A DNA stretch of 64,000 nt from NCBI GenBank assembly GCA_002083615.1, contig MSXO01000037.1:23842-87841 (forward strand), in the 5' to 3' direction. Shown here one piece after another: positions 26,601 through 33,433 of the stretch (positions within the stretch are counted from its first letter, which is position 1; each line of letters opens with the position of its first letter). The stretch comes from Proteobacteria bacterium ST_bin11 (GTDB lineage Bacteria > Pseudomonadota > Gammaproteobacteria > Methylococcales > Methylomonadaceae). The notes beneath the pieces are model-generated. The model was given only the letters and a program-made list of their open reading frames with translations, was not told the origin of the DNA and did no database searches. A program made the translations under genes and the position numbers.

Positions 26601-27023
26601 CGCAACTGGTTTACCTTCGGCGCCAGCGAGCGTTGGCGGGAGGACGGCAGCGAATACGAGCACTATTCCGATTCCGGCGGTAAGTCCGGCGGTCAGAAAG
26701 AAAAATTGGCCTACACGATTTTGGCCGCCAGCCTCGCTTATCAATTCGGTTTGGAATGGGGCGCGGTACGTTCGCGTTCGTTTCGCTTCGTGGTGATAGA
26801 CGAGGCCTTTGGCCGCGGTTCGGACGAATCGGCGCAATACGGTTTGCGCTTGTTCGAAAAGCTGAATCTGCAATTATTGATTGTTACGCCCCTGCAAAAA
26901 ATCCACATTATCGAGCCTTACGTGGCGGCGGTTGGCTTCGTGCATAACGAGGCTGGCCGGGATTCCAAATTGCGTAATCTCAGCATCGAAGAATACCGCG
27001 CCGAACGTGCGGCGCGGGCGTGA
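23649..27023 (+). CDS. jetC: Wadjet type I JetC (SMC/MukB-like ATPase)
   Basis: The 1124-residue motor subunit. JetC dimers extrude DNA loops; when a small circular plasmid is fully extruded, JetD is licensed to cut. The N-terminal ATPase lobe has RLEVYNWGTFDG and Walker A GDIGSGKST (residues 53-61). A long coiled coil spans about 290-900, rich in Glu/Gln/Arg/Leu heptads, with a hinge-like part near 480-640 (GLSLLVPDQHYAAVADWVDR). The C-terminal lobe holds the signature SGGKSGGQKEKLAYTI near 1009-1024 and Walker B FRFVVIDEAFGRGSDES with Asp1051 and Glu1052. All ATPase residues are present, so it should be active. Its TGA overlaps the jetD GTG. The jetB spacer carries a palindromic repeat. Confidence 0.95.
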   Translation: MNTRNDLQLSLDFVEDDALSGFRLQRLEVYNWGTFDGRVWSLHLNGRNALLTGDIGSGKSTLVDAVTTLLVPAHRIAYNKAAGADNKERSLRSYVLGHYKSERNEVSGSAKPVALRDDTSYSVILGVFHNAGYDQTVTLAQVFWISDRQGQPARIFVGAERDLSISRDFADFGSDISLLRKKLRGLGAELHDSFPPYGAWFRRRFGIDNEQALELFHQTVSMKSVGNLTDFVRSHMLEPSDVAPRITALINHFDDLNRAHDAVQKAKRQVNLLTPLVADCDKHSQLILQSEALRACREALRPYFAGLKKGLLEKRLAGLDEELAKQTAQVQRLTERRQQQQSEEHALRQSIAENGGNRIADIANDIRQHQEEMARRRSKAERHAQLLGALDLTPPEDVDGFLAQQKQFADLLDKAGAREAELQNQASEAGVAFAQGRQEHQELQIELTSLKARRSNIEDTQIRLRQALCLALGLAEDDMPFAGELIQVRDTDQDWEGAAERLLRSFGLSLLVPDQHYAAVADWVDRTHLKGRLVYFRVRPGQRAELPSLHLDSLAHKLAVKPDSEFYDWLEREIAHRFDVACCATPEQFRREQKAITRAGQIKAPGERHEKDDRHRLEDRSRYVLGWSNAAKIAALEAKAGMMEKRLAELAGKLAEIDKVQKAVKTQLDTLSKLDEYRDFRELDWRPLAGEIARLEDEKRQLESASDLLKQLTERLEALQTDLQETERLHGEKTKELGGTEQRKQAAEALLQQTLDVLVDAGDTHAARYSELDGMRIEALGERQLSVESCDNREQDYRAWLQARIDAEIKKLDRLRDKIIDAMRGYCAAFPLDTQEVDVAIDAAGEYREMLDKLQADDLPRFEARFKELLNENTIREVANFQSQLARERETIKERIACINESLTQIDYNTSRYIVMEAQTALDADVRDFQSELRACTEGALTGSEDAQYSEAKFLQVKAIIERFRGREGQSDLDKRWTNKVSDVRNWFTFGASERWREDGSEYEHYSDSGGKSGGQKEKLAYTILAASLAYQFGLEWGAVRSRSFRFVVIDEAFGRGSDESAQYGLRLFEKLNLQLLIVTPLQKIHIIEPYVAAVGFVHNEAGRDSKLRNLSIEEYRAERAARA

Positions 27024-28234
27024 CCCGGCCAAACTGGACCAGCCCGGCCGAACTGCGCGCCGAGTTTGAAAAGCGCTGGCAGCGCGGGCAAATTTTGGCT
27101 GAAGCGCTGGCGGATAGTGGATTGTTTCCGCTGCGCATTGGATTAAAGCAACCGAGCACCGGGCAGATTAGTGACGATTTTGCCGCTGCCAGGGCCTGGG
27201 TGGAAAGCTGGCAAGCGGCCGACGGCACGCATTTTTCGATCGAGTGGAGGGAGATCGTGCATCGCAGCCTCGGTCGTAATCGCTTGCCGGCGACCGTGGT
27301 GTTTGCGACTGTGGTCGACGCCGCCCGCTATCTTAAAAAAACCAGGGAACTGGCGCGCTTCGTCGAGATGGCGGAGGCTCTGCCTATTGAATTTGGGTGC
27401 TTGCGCGACTGGTTACGTAGATACCCGATACGGCTGCTGGAACATGTCGAGTCATGGCCCAAATTGTTGGCGGTGGTCGGATGGGTAGTGGAGCACCCGC
27501 GTCCAGGTATTTATCTACGCCAACTCAGCTTGCCCGGCGTTGATACCAAATTTATCGAACAGCACAAAAAACTACTGTCCGAATGGCTGGATTTACTGTT
27601 GCCCGAGTCAGCCATTGATGGTCATTTTAACGGGGTGGGTGGTTTCGAACGCCGATACGGCTTTCTTGCCAAACCGCAACTGATTCGTTTCCGTTTATTG
27701 GACAGCCGGCTGGCTATCGCCGGTTTGACCGATCTAAGCGTTACCGTCGATGAATTTGCCAAGTTGGATCTGCCGGTAACCAGGGTGTTCGTTACCGAAA
27801 ACGATGTGAATGGTCTGGCGTTTCCGTTGCTTGAAGGCGGCATGATGATTTTTGGGCGCGGTTACGGCTTCGAGTCCTTGGCGCGGGCCGTCTGGCTGCA
27901 AGACAAGGAAATCCATTATTGGGGCGATATAGATACGCACGGTTTCGCGATTTTGAACCAGTTTCGCCGGCACTTTCCGCGGACCCGCCCGTTGTTGATG
28001 GACGAAGCGACTTTAATCGCGCATCGCTCGCAATGGGTTGTGGAAGCTAGCCCGATTAACGCCGAGTTGGTTTATTTAACTACTGAGGAGGCTGCGTTGT
28101 ATGACGCATTAAGGGATAACCGCTATGGACGTGGCGTGCGGCTGGAACAGGAGTATGTCGGTTTTGCGTTATTGTCGGAACGGCTGGCGGCATTGAATTC
28201 GGTTCCCGCTTGCGGCGGTGGGGCGCAACTGTGA
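27020..28234 (+). CDS. jetD: Wadjet type I JetD (DUF3322-DUF2220, TOPRIM nuclease)
   Basis: The 404-residue nuclease subunit that makes the double-strand cut in plasmid DNA. The N-terminal half is the DUF3322 arm (TRPNWTSPAELRAEFEKRWQ; FSIEWREIVHRSLGRNRLPA). The C-terminal half is a topoisomerase VI-like TOPRIM domain: RVFVTENDVNGLAFPLLEGG with Glu260 and YWGDIDTHGFAILNQFRRHF with Asp303 and Asp305, the expected metal-binding acidic set. The start is GTG 27020 in a 4-base GTGA overlap with jetC, so the two are translationally coupled. The same overlap links it to the downstream phosphopantetheinyl transferase. No disruption is seen, so the cutting activity is probably intact. Confidence 0.95.
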   Translation: MTRPNWTSPAELRAEFEKRWQRGQILAEALADSGLFPLRIGLKQPSTGQISDDFAAARAWVESWQAADGTHFSIEWREIVHRSLGRNRLPATVVFATVVDAARYLKKTRELARFVEMAEALPIEFGCLRDWLRRYPIRLLEHVESWPKLLAVVGWVVEHPRPGIYLRQLSLPGVDTKFIEQHKKLLSEWLDLLLPESAIDGHFNGVGGFERRYGFLAKPQLIRFRLLDSRLAIAGLTDLSVTVDEFAKLDLPVTRVFVTENDVNGLAFPLLEGGMMIFGRGYGFESLARAVWLQDKEIHYWGDIDTHGFAILNQFRRHFPRTRPLLMDEATLIAHRSQWVVEASPINAELVYLTTEEAALYDALRDNRYGRGVRLEQEYVGFALLSERLAALNSVPACGGGAQL

Positions 28235-29034
28235 GTAAGCATTTCGTGGATGTTTGGCAGGGGGGCTTGAGCCTATCTGCCGACACATTAGCGCGTCTGG
28301 CGTCGCGATTGTCGGAGGAGGAAACGCTGAAGGCGCAAGCGTTCAAGTTACCGGCTTTACGCGATCGCTACATCGCCGCGCGCGGCGTGCTTAGGGAAGC
28401 CCTGGCCAGCTATTCGGCGGTCGATCCGGCGACCTTAAAATTCGGGGCCGGCCCATACGGCAAGCCGGCGCTGATTGATGGGGCTTTGCATTTCAATATT
28501 TCGCATACGGCTGACTCTTTGTTAATGGCTATCGCTAATTTTCCCGATATCGGGATTGATATAGAGGCGGTTAAGCTGCGGCGCAATTTTGCAAGTTTGG
28601 CGCAGCGTTGCTTTTCCGAACGCGAGTATCAGGGCTGGTACGAACTGCCGACGGAGTCGCAGGCGGAAGCGTTTTATCGGTTGTGGACCAAGAAAGAGGC
28701 CTTCGTCAAGGCGGTCGGGCGGGGGATTGCTTTGGGAATTGAGCAATGTGAATTTGAATTGGATACTGGTGGGCAGTTGTTGGCTATTCCGGATGAGTAC
28801 GGTCCGGCCAGTGCTTGGCTGGTTCACGAATTGGATGTCGGTGATGCTGTTAATCCGGCCCTTGATCTTTGTCGTTCCGGCGTAGGCAGGAGTTCGGTTA
28901 CTGAACTAGGTTCCGTTTTTCGTGGGAATGATGACTTTGGGGAATTTCAGGGCCGGATCAACAATAGCTGCGCTGCACTTGTTACGCCGGCTTGCAGCTA
29001 CGATTTGCGGCGTTTGGCGCTGTCAGCCGATTGA
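28231..29034 (+). CDS. 4'-phosphopantetheinyl transferase (Sfp type) with in-frame insert
   Basis: Transfers 4'-phosphopantetheine from CoA to a serine of carrier proteins. Motifs: FNISHTADSLLMAIA (P1), IGIDIEAVKLRRNFASLA with the metal-binding Asp/Glu, and FYRLWTKKEAFVKAVGRGI (P3, W-x-x-K-E-A). The chosen start is GTG 28231, overlapping the jetD stop by four bases; this gives 267 residues, against about 230 usual. The excess is residues 209-242, encoded exactly by a 102-base palindromic element. After it the normal ending resumes as CAALVTPACSYDLRRLAL. The insert lies in the C-terminal beta region outside the catalytic motifs, so activity may survive. Partner carrier proteins are not in this window; the link to the jet genes may be positional only. 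Confidence 0.88.
   Translation: MSKHFVDVWQGGLSLSADTLARLASRLSEEETLKAQAFKLPALRDRYIAARGVLREALASYSAVDPATLKFGAGPYGKPALIDGALHFNISHTADSLLMAIANFPDIGIDIEAVKLRRNFASLAQRCFSEREYQGWYELPTESQAEAFYRLWTKKEAFVKAVGRGIALGIEQCEFELDTGGQLLAIPDEYGPASAWLVHELDVGDAVNPALDLCRSGVGRSSVTELGSVFRGNDDFGEFQGRINNSCAALVTPACSYDLRRLALSAD
28855..28956. repeat. 102-base palindromic element inserted in frame in the PPTase gene
   Basis: Bounded by CCGGCCCT (28855-28862) and AGGGCCGG (28949-28956). Inside, GTCGTTCCGGCG near the left is answered by CGTGGGAATGATGAC on the right, the look of the common GTCATTCCC...GGGAATGAC dispersed repeat. Length 102 is divisible by three and its left edge falls on a codon boundary, so it adds 34 codons without shifting the frame. 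Confidence 0.7.
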
Positions 29035-29328
29035 GGTGTTCGCAAGCTCCTTTCGGCTGCAGATATCCAAAATCCAATTGCCGTAATGCCACTGTCTGAT
29101 CTATCGCGTTTGTCCTTTCGATGTTGTTGCATTTGCCGGATATGTTGGGTTTACAACAAATACCCGTTCCCATTCTTAACGCTCCCAGCCCAATAATCTC
29201 ATTTGCTAAGCCACGCATTGCGCTGTATTAGTCATTAAAAGCTGAATGCAGGCTTAGCTGTTGTAAATCAGTATCTTGGAACGGGATTTGCTGAGTAGCC
29301 TAAAAACGGGTTACTTAGAGAGGTTGAT
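29035..29328. other. 294-base intergenic stretch
   Basis: No terminator hairpin or convincing gene is seen. A 78-codon minus-strand frame (28982-29218) runs into the end of the PPTase gene and lacks a ribosome-binding site. The promoter for the next gene presumably lies near its right end. Confidence 0.35.
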
Positions 29329-29745
29329 ATGACAATACACATTGCATCCATGATGCCGGACCGCGCGCTTGACGAGAGCGCAATCGCCAAAGCCATTATC
29401 AAAACTGCCGTCGATTTGGCAAGATTCCGCGAGGAGTCGATACAAAAACGGGCGCCGATTTTGGACTTGATATTTTTATTACCCAGTCGCCAGGAAAAAG
29501 CCGATTTCGAGGGCTTGCGACTGCATTCGTTCGATAAAACCTCGCAGACTTTGCGCGTAGAATGCGCCGTACCGGAAAAAATGGTGGCCTCTACCCACGC
29601 CGAGCGCTTTGTGGTCGCGGTGATGCTGGATGCCATTGACGCCGCAACCGAGTTTTTCAGCGAACAGCGCATATTGTTCGATGCGATGGGGCATTTGGCG
29701 TTGGTGGAAGCGCTGGGGGCAAGTGAGCAATATGCGATCAATTAA
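29329..29745 (+). CDS. Conserved-looking protein of unknown function, 138 residues
   Basis: Good ribosome-binding site (AGAGG, five bases before ATG). The protein has no signal peptide or membrane segment. An alternating pattern runs SAIAKAIIKTAVDLARFREE (helix), IQKRAPILDLIFLLPS (strand), SQTLRVECAVPEKM (strand) and ERFVVAVMLDAIDAATEFFS (helix), a compact alpha/beta fold. I do not recognise a family. It stands alone: convergent with the response-regulator gene and separated from it by 39 bases, and 294 bases after the PPTase gene. Codon use matches chromosomal neighbours rather than the A+T-rich cargo, so it is probably resident. Confidence 0.55.
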   Translation: MTIHIASMMPDRALDESAIAKAIIKTAVDLARFREESIQKRAPILDLIFLLPSRQEKADFEGLRLHSFDKTSQTLRVECAVPEKMVASTHAERFVVAVMLDAIDAATEFFSEQRILFDAMGHLALVEALGASEQYAIN

Positions 29746-29784
29746 ACGATGATTGAGTTTGTTTGTTGCTAATTTGAGTGCGGC

Positions 29785-30453
29785 TTAAGTCGGATCTGCC
29801 AAATCCAGCAGGCTAACCACATTTAGTTTGATCGCTAACCGCGTCAACTCGATGTCGCTGTTCACCCCCAGCTTGTTTTTGATCAGGTAATGGCAGTTGC
29901 CGACGGTTTTGGGGCTAATGTTCAGAGTTTTGGCGATTTGGTCCTGTGTGTTGGCCTCGACCAGCAGGCGCAGAATTTCGAATTCTCTGGCAGTTAAGCT
30001 ATTCAGAGCCGTGGTTTCGTTGCCGAGTTTTTCCAAAGCCAACGCTTGGGCAATGTCGGCGCTGAGAATGTGCCTGCCAAGGTAGACATCTCGTATCGCC
30101 CGCAGCAATATGTCCGGAGCGCTGCTTTTGCTGACATAACCCAAAGCGCCGGCGCGGCAGGCTTGGCGGGCAAAGCTGGGGTTTTGATGCATGCTGAACA
30201 CCAGTATCCTGGCTTGGCGGTCGCGCTGTTTGAGGCGGCCTATCAATTCCAGGCCACTTAAGCCGGGCATGGTTAAATCGGTAACTACCACGTCGGGTTG
30301 GTATTCTTTGTAGAGGCGATAGGCATCAGCGCCGTTCGCGGCTTCGGCAATGACCTTTAGGTCTGCTTGTTTGCTGATTAACGAACGGTAGCCTTCCCGG
30401 ACGATGGCGTGATCGTCTACCAGCAAAATATTGATAGTGGTTTGCTTAGTCAT
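29785..30453 (-). CDS. NarL/FixJ-family response regulator
   Basis: A 222-residue two-component regulator. The receiver domain (INILLVDDHAIVREGYRSL) has phosphoacceptor Asp59 in VVVTDLTMPGLSGLELI, the conserved Ser/Thr in ILVFSMHQ and Lys in GYVSKSSAP. The C-terminal LuxR-type helix-turn-helix is LTAREFEILRLLVEANTQDQ followed by IAKTLNISPKTVGNCHYLIK NKLG. The usual T-V-K/E-x-H is here TVGNCHYLI, so the recognition helix is slightly unusual. It is 14 bases after the cognate histidine kinase gene on the same strand. A tandem palindrome upstream of the kinase is a candidate binding site, implying control of itself and of the divergent operon. Confidence 0.93.
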   Translation of the reverse strand: MTKQTTINILLVDDHAIVREGYRSLISKQADLKVIAEAANGADAYRLYKEYQPDVVVTDLTMPGLSGLELIGRLKQRDRQARILVFSMHQNPSFARQACRAGALGYVSKSSAPDILLRAIRDVYLGRHILSADIAQALALEKLGNETTALNSLTAREFEILRLLVEANTQDQIAKTLNISPKTVGNCHYLIKNKLGVNSDIELTRLAIKLNVVSLLDLADPT

Positions 30454-30467
30454 TGGGTGCTCTGCGG

Positions 30468-31802
30468 TTACTCCAATTGCAAGCTGGCTTGGATTATCAG
30501 GCCATGCGGCTTGGCTAAGTGCAAAGCAAAGCGGCCGTTTAAGGCGGCTATGCGTTCGCGCATGCCCAGCAAACCTATGCCATGGTCCGTGGCAAGCGGC
30601 AGGGCGATGGCGCTGCCGTCGTCTTGTATGGTGAGCAAGGCTTCTGTTTTGTCGACTGCCAGCGTAATATCGGCCTGGCTGGCAAACGCGTGTTTGGCGA
30701 TATTACTGACAGCTTCCTGGGTGATGCGAAACAGGCTGATCGCCATTGGCTCCGTTAGCGTTCTGCAATCGCCGACGATGTGCAGGTTATACTGCGTCTT
30801 GCCTAGACGGTTCCAGCTTGCTATCAGGCTACGCAGGCTGGCGTCCAGACCTAATTCCTCCAGTTCCGCCGGTCGTAAGCGCGTCAATAAATCCCGTACG
30901 CTTTGTTGCATGGCTTGGGTAAAGCGGCTGATTTGCTCAGCTTCGGTGATTAGCTCGGGACAATTTTGCTGAGCGGTCTGTGCGATGCTGGTCGCGACCG
31001 CGTGGATTGCAGTCAGACATTGGCCTAATTCGTCGTGAAGTTCCCGCGCCAGATAGCGGCGTTCCTCTTCCTGTAAGTTCATCAGCATCACCGCCAGTTT
31101 TTGTCTTTCAGCTAAGAGTTGTTGCTGGTTGTCGGCGAGTTGGTTGATTGCCGTCGCGGTTTGCCGCCATTCCAGTAAGTCGAAATTCGGTAGCCGGAAC
31201 GCCAAATCGCCCGAGCTGAGCCGGTTTAGTCCTGCCACAATAGCCTGAGCTGGTAGCAGGGCGCGGCTGACGGCTAAATAAACCAGCAGGCACACCGCCG
31301 TGATGGTTGCTGCCGACAATGCCAGTAAATCCCGGACGTCATCCCAAGCGCGGGCTATCGATAACTCGGCGCTAACCGAAACGGTCAATACGCCGTAACC
31401 CTGGCCGTTGTAGGTTATTGGCCGCTGCCAGTCGAAGTTCGGCCTGAAAATTTGTCGGTATAGCTGAGCAAAATGCTGAGGGTATTGATGAGTCGAGAGG
31501 TCGATGCCTTTGCAGTAGTTACGCATCGTTTCGCCGTCATTGGCGAGATAACTGGCGCAAATGCCTGGCTCGCTGCCGGTCTGTTTCCACAGATCAAAGT
31601 CCGGGAAGGGGTTGGCCGGTTTTTCCCCAGCGCTTACTTTCAATAACTGAAACTCCAGTTGTTTGCCAAGCGCCGCCAAGGTGTTTTGCGCTTGCGCTGC
31701 CGATTGATGGGCGCTGCGTGGCAAGACATAAGTCAGCGTGGCGAACAAACACAGTAAGGCTACCGCCGTGATGCGGGTTAACAAATACAGTTTTAGATTC
31801 AT
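30468..31802 (-). CDS. NarX/UhpB-type sensor histidine kinase
   Basis: A 444-residue membrane kinase. Membrane segment 1 is AVALLCLFATLTYVLP; a periplasmic sensor region of about 130 residues follows, with two cysteines (GICASYL and MRNYCKGIDL). Segment 2 is LALSAATITAVCLLVYLAVS, then a HAMP-like linker. The HisKA_3 box is ERRYLARELHDELGQCLTAI, with the phosphorylated histidine. The ATPase part has AVSNIAKHAFA (N-box), LLTIQDDGSAI (G1-like, D-D-G rather than D-N-G) and GIGLLGMRERIAALNGRF (G2). The paired cysteines could sense redox or bind a ligand by inference only. The response-regulator gene follows. The divergent SRPBCC operon begins 194 bases away. Confidence 0.92.
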   Translation of the reverse strand: MNLKLYLLTRITAVALLCLFATLTYVLPRSAHQSAAQAQNTLAALGKQLEFQLLKVSAGEKPANPFPDFDLWKQTGSEPGICASYLANDGETMRNYCKGIDLSTHQYPQHFAQLYRQIFRPNFDWQRPITYNGQGYGVLTVSVSAELSIARAWDDVRDLLALSAATITAVCLLVYLAVSRALLPAQAIVAGLNRLSSGDLAFRLPNFDLLEWRQTATAINQLADNQQQLLAERQKLAVMLMNLQEEERRYLARELHDELGQCLTAIHAVATSIAQTAQQNCPELITEAEQISRFTQAMQQSVRDLLTRLRPAELEELGLDASLRSLIASWNRLGKTQYNLHIVGDCRTLTEPMAISLFRITQEAVSNIAKHAFASQADITLAVDKTEALLTIQDDGSAIALPLATDHGIGLLGMRERIAALNGRFALHLAKPHGLIIQASLQLE

Positions 31803-31895
31803 GATCGGTTCGTCGCACGCTGAAAAGTCGCTTAGTCCTGTTTGGAAGGCATTTTAGGTAGTTGGGATGGTGCTGAATAGCGCGATGGTGAGAGG

Positions 31896-31925
31896 CGGGC
31901 AATTTGCCCGAGTTTGCCGGGCAAA
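31896..31925. promoter_or_regulatory. Tandem palindromes between divergent kinase and SRPBCC operons
   Basis: CGGGCAATTTGCCCG (31896-31910) is a perfect 7+1+7 palindrome, followed two bases later by TTTGCCGGGCAAA (31913-31925), a 6+1+6 palindrome built from the same TTTGCC/GGCAAA half-sites. The repeated half-site in a divergent control region is typical of operator DNA. NarL-family regulators bind paired heptamers, so the adjacent response regulator is the natural candidate. Confidence 0.55.
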
Positions 31926-31996
31926 TTTCGGCTGACCGGCTGCGGCGGCTTGCTTAAGCTGAGACCTTCTAAATCAGTTTAATTGGGAGATCAAAG

Positions 31997-32449
31997 ATGC
32001 TTAAAACAGTGACTATAAGCAAAACCATGGCTATGCCGGCTGAAACAGTGTGGTCGGCGATAGCCGGTATTGGCGGTCTGGAACGATGGTTTCCAGTGAT
32101 TGCTGCTTGTCGTGTTATAGGGGATGGCGTCGGCGCCCTACGAATTTTGACGTTGGCGGCGGGCGGGGAAATGACGGACAGGATCGAGCTAATCGATCAC
32201 GGTCGCCGGCGTTTTAAATACAACCGCATCGAATCGCCGTTCGGGGTGAGTCATTATCTGGGCACGGTGGAGGTTGGGGAAACGGTTGATGGCGGTAGCG
32301 TGGTGGAATGGATGGTGGAGATTGAAGCGGAGCTTGTAAGCCAGGAGTTGCTCGATTTTGTGCGTCTAGCTATAACCGATGGCGTGGCTGGATTGGAGCG
32401 GGATTTGCTGGAGTCAGCGACGTCAAGTTCGGCGTCGCAGGCTTTATGA
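31997..32449 (+). CDS. SRPBCC-family protein (MxaD-like)
   Basis: A 150-residue START/polyketide-cyclase-like protein with a hydrophobic ligand pocket. Seen: VTISKTMAMPAETVWSAIAG and GGLERWFPVIAACRVIGDG, the usual N-terminal strand-helix-helix, then beta strands (RILTLAAGGEMTDRIELIDH; SVVEWMVEIEAEL) and a long final helix. In methylotrophs proteins of this family are often labelled MxaD, after a member in the methanol dehydrogenase cluster; that is family knowledge, not shown here. Ribosome-binding site GGGAGA precedes the ATG. It overlaps the next gene by four bases (ATGA) and is divergent from the histidine kinase. Confidence 0.8.
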   Translation: MLKTVTISKTMAMPAETVWSAIAGIGGLERWFPVIAACRVIGDGVGALRILTLAAGGEMTDRIELIDHGRRRFKYNRIESPFGVSHYLGTVEVGETVDGGSVVEWMVEIEAELVSQELLDFVRLAITDGVAGLERDLLESATSSSASQAL

Positions 32450-32958
32450 CTAGCGTCCGATCCATCAATTGCCTGTCGTTGGCTGCAGCTATTTTCTCTA
32501 CGGCGGCCAATGCCGTGCCGCTGATAGCCGTTTTGGAGTTTGAATTGAACGACATCACCTCGCTGCCGAACACACCAGCGGAAATAGCCCGTACTTCCAG
32601 TATGGCGCCTATGTTGATGAAAGCCTTAAGCCCGTCGGGTGCTTATCAAATCGCGTTTGTCGATGCCGCTACCCAGAAAGCCGCCAACGCCAGTTTCGGC
32701 TATTTGTTCCGGTTTCACGATTTGGCAGCGGATTTAGGTCTGCAGCAGGGGGTGGATTGGGTGCTGGTTAGTCAGCACAGCAAACCGAGCTTTTTATTTT
32801 CGTATCTGTGGGTGTATTTGATCGATGTGAAGAAGCGAGCGGCGGTAGCGCGTTACGACATCGAGTTGAAGGGGAGTCATCAAAAGGTTACCCAGCATGG
32901 TATCGCCAGCTTGGCTGGAAAGATCAGGGCTACGCTTGCCGCGGATAGCGTTAAGTAG
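32446..32958 (+). CDS. Exported DUF3280 (DUF2380-like) protein
   Basis: A 170-residue protein with a signal peptide (LSLAAAIFSTAANAVP, cleavage after ANA). The mature start PLIAVLEFELNDITSLPNTP, then EIARTSSMAPMLMKALSPSG, GLQQGVDWVLVSQHSKPSFL, WVYLIDVKKRAAVARYDIEL and a final HGIASLAGKI helix are family features. Members are periplasmic proteins of unknown biochemistry, often found with quinoprotein or C1-oxidation genes; that association is recalled, not demonstrated here. Its ATG overlaps the SRPBCC stop by four bases, so they form one operon, ending at a terminator shared with rpsI from the other side. Confidence 0.75.
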   Translation: MTSVRSINCLSLAAAIFSTAANAVPLIAVLEFELNDITSLPNTPAEIARTSSMAPMLMKALSPSGAYQIAFVDAATQKAANASFGYLFRFHDLAADLGLQQGVDWVLVSQHSKPSFLFSYLWVYLIDVKKRAAVARYDIELKGSHQKVTQHGIASLAGKIRATLAADSVK

Positions 32959-32982
32959 TTCGGCGGTTGCGACAGACATAAA

Positions 32983-33006
32983 AAAAGCCGCTGTGAAGCG
33001 GCTTTT
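32983..33006. terminator. Bidirectional terminator between DUF3280 and rpsI
   Basis: Stem AAAAGCCGC / GCGGCTTTT with loop TGTGAA. T-runs flank it on both strands, so it can stop the plus-strand SRPBCC operon and the minus-strand rplM-rpsI operon. Confidence 0.85.
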
Positions 33007-33028
33007 CTTCGTTCCCAATGAGAAACGC

Positions 33029-33418
33029 TTAACGTTTTGAGTATTGAGGACGTTTTCTGGCTTTGTGCAAACCGACTTTTTTACGTTCAACTTCACGAGC
33101 GTCGCGAGTGACGTAACCGGCTTTTCTCAATGATGGTCTCAAGGTTTCGTCGAAAACCATGAGCGCACGGGTCAGGCCGTGACGAATCGCGCCAGCTTGG
33201 CCTGATGGGCCGCCGCCGGTCACGATAATGTTGATGTCGAAATCTGTGGTTTTACCCAACAACTCAAGCGGTTGTCTGGCAATCATTTCGTCGGTTTTGC
33301 GGCCAAAATATTGTTCAACAGGTTGTTTGTTGATAGTGAATTTTCCTGAACCAATGGTGGCGTAGACGCGAGCGATTGCGCTTTTGCGACGACCTGTTCC
33401 GTAGTATTGAGCTGCCAT
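33029..33418 (-). CDS. rpsI: 30S ribosomal protein S9
   Basis: A 129-residue S9 of the usual length. N-terminus QYYGTGRRKSAIARVYATIG and FTINKQPVEQYFGRKT, with the invariant C-terminal KKVGLHKARKRPQYSKR that reaches the P-site tRNA. It follows rplM by 15 bases, the universal L13-S9 operon, and ends at a strong hairpin. Confidence 0.98.
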   Translation of the reverse strand: MAAQYYGTGRRKSAIARVYATIGSGKFTINKQPVEQYFGRKTDEMIARQPLELLGKTTDFDINIIVTGGGPSGQAGAIRHGLTRALMVFDETLRPSLRKAGYVTRDAREVERKKVGLHKARKRPQYSKR

Positions 33419-33433
33419 AAACTATCTACCTGC

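Noticed and set aside
25896..26873. 325-codon minus-strand frame opposite jetC
   Set aside because: Mirror of the jetC coiled-coil coding sequence; long antisense frames are common in such G+C-rich, codon-biased regions.
28982..29218. 78-codon minus-strand frame in the spacer after the PPTase gene
   Set aside because: No ribosome-binding site, no recognised sequence, and it runs into the PPTase coding end.
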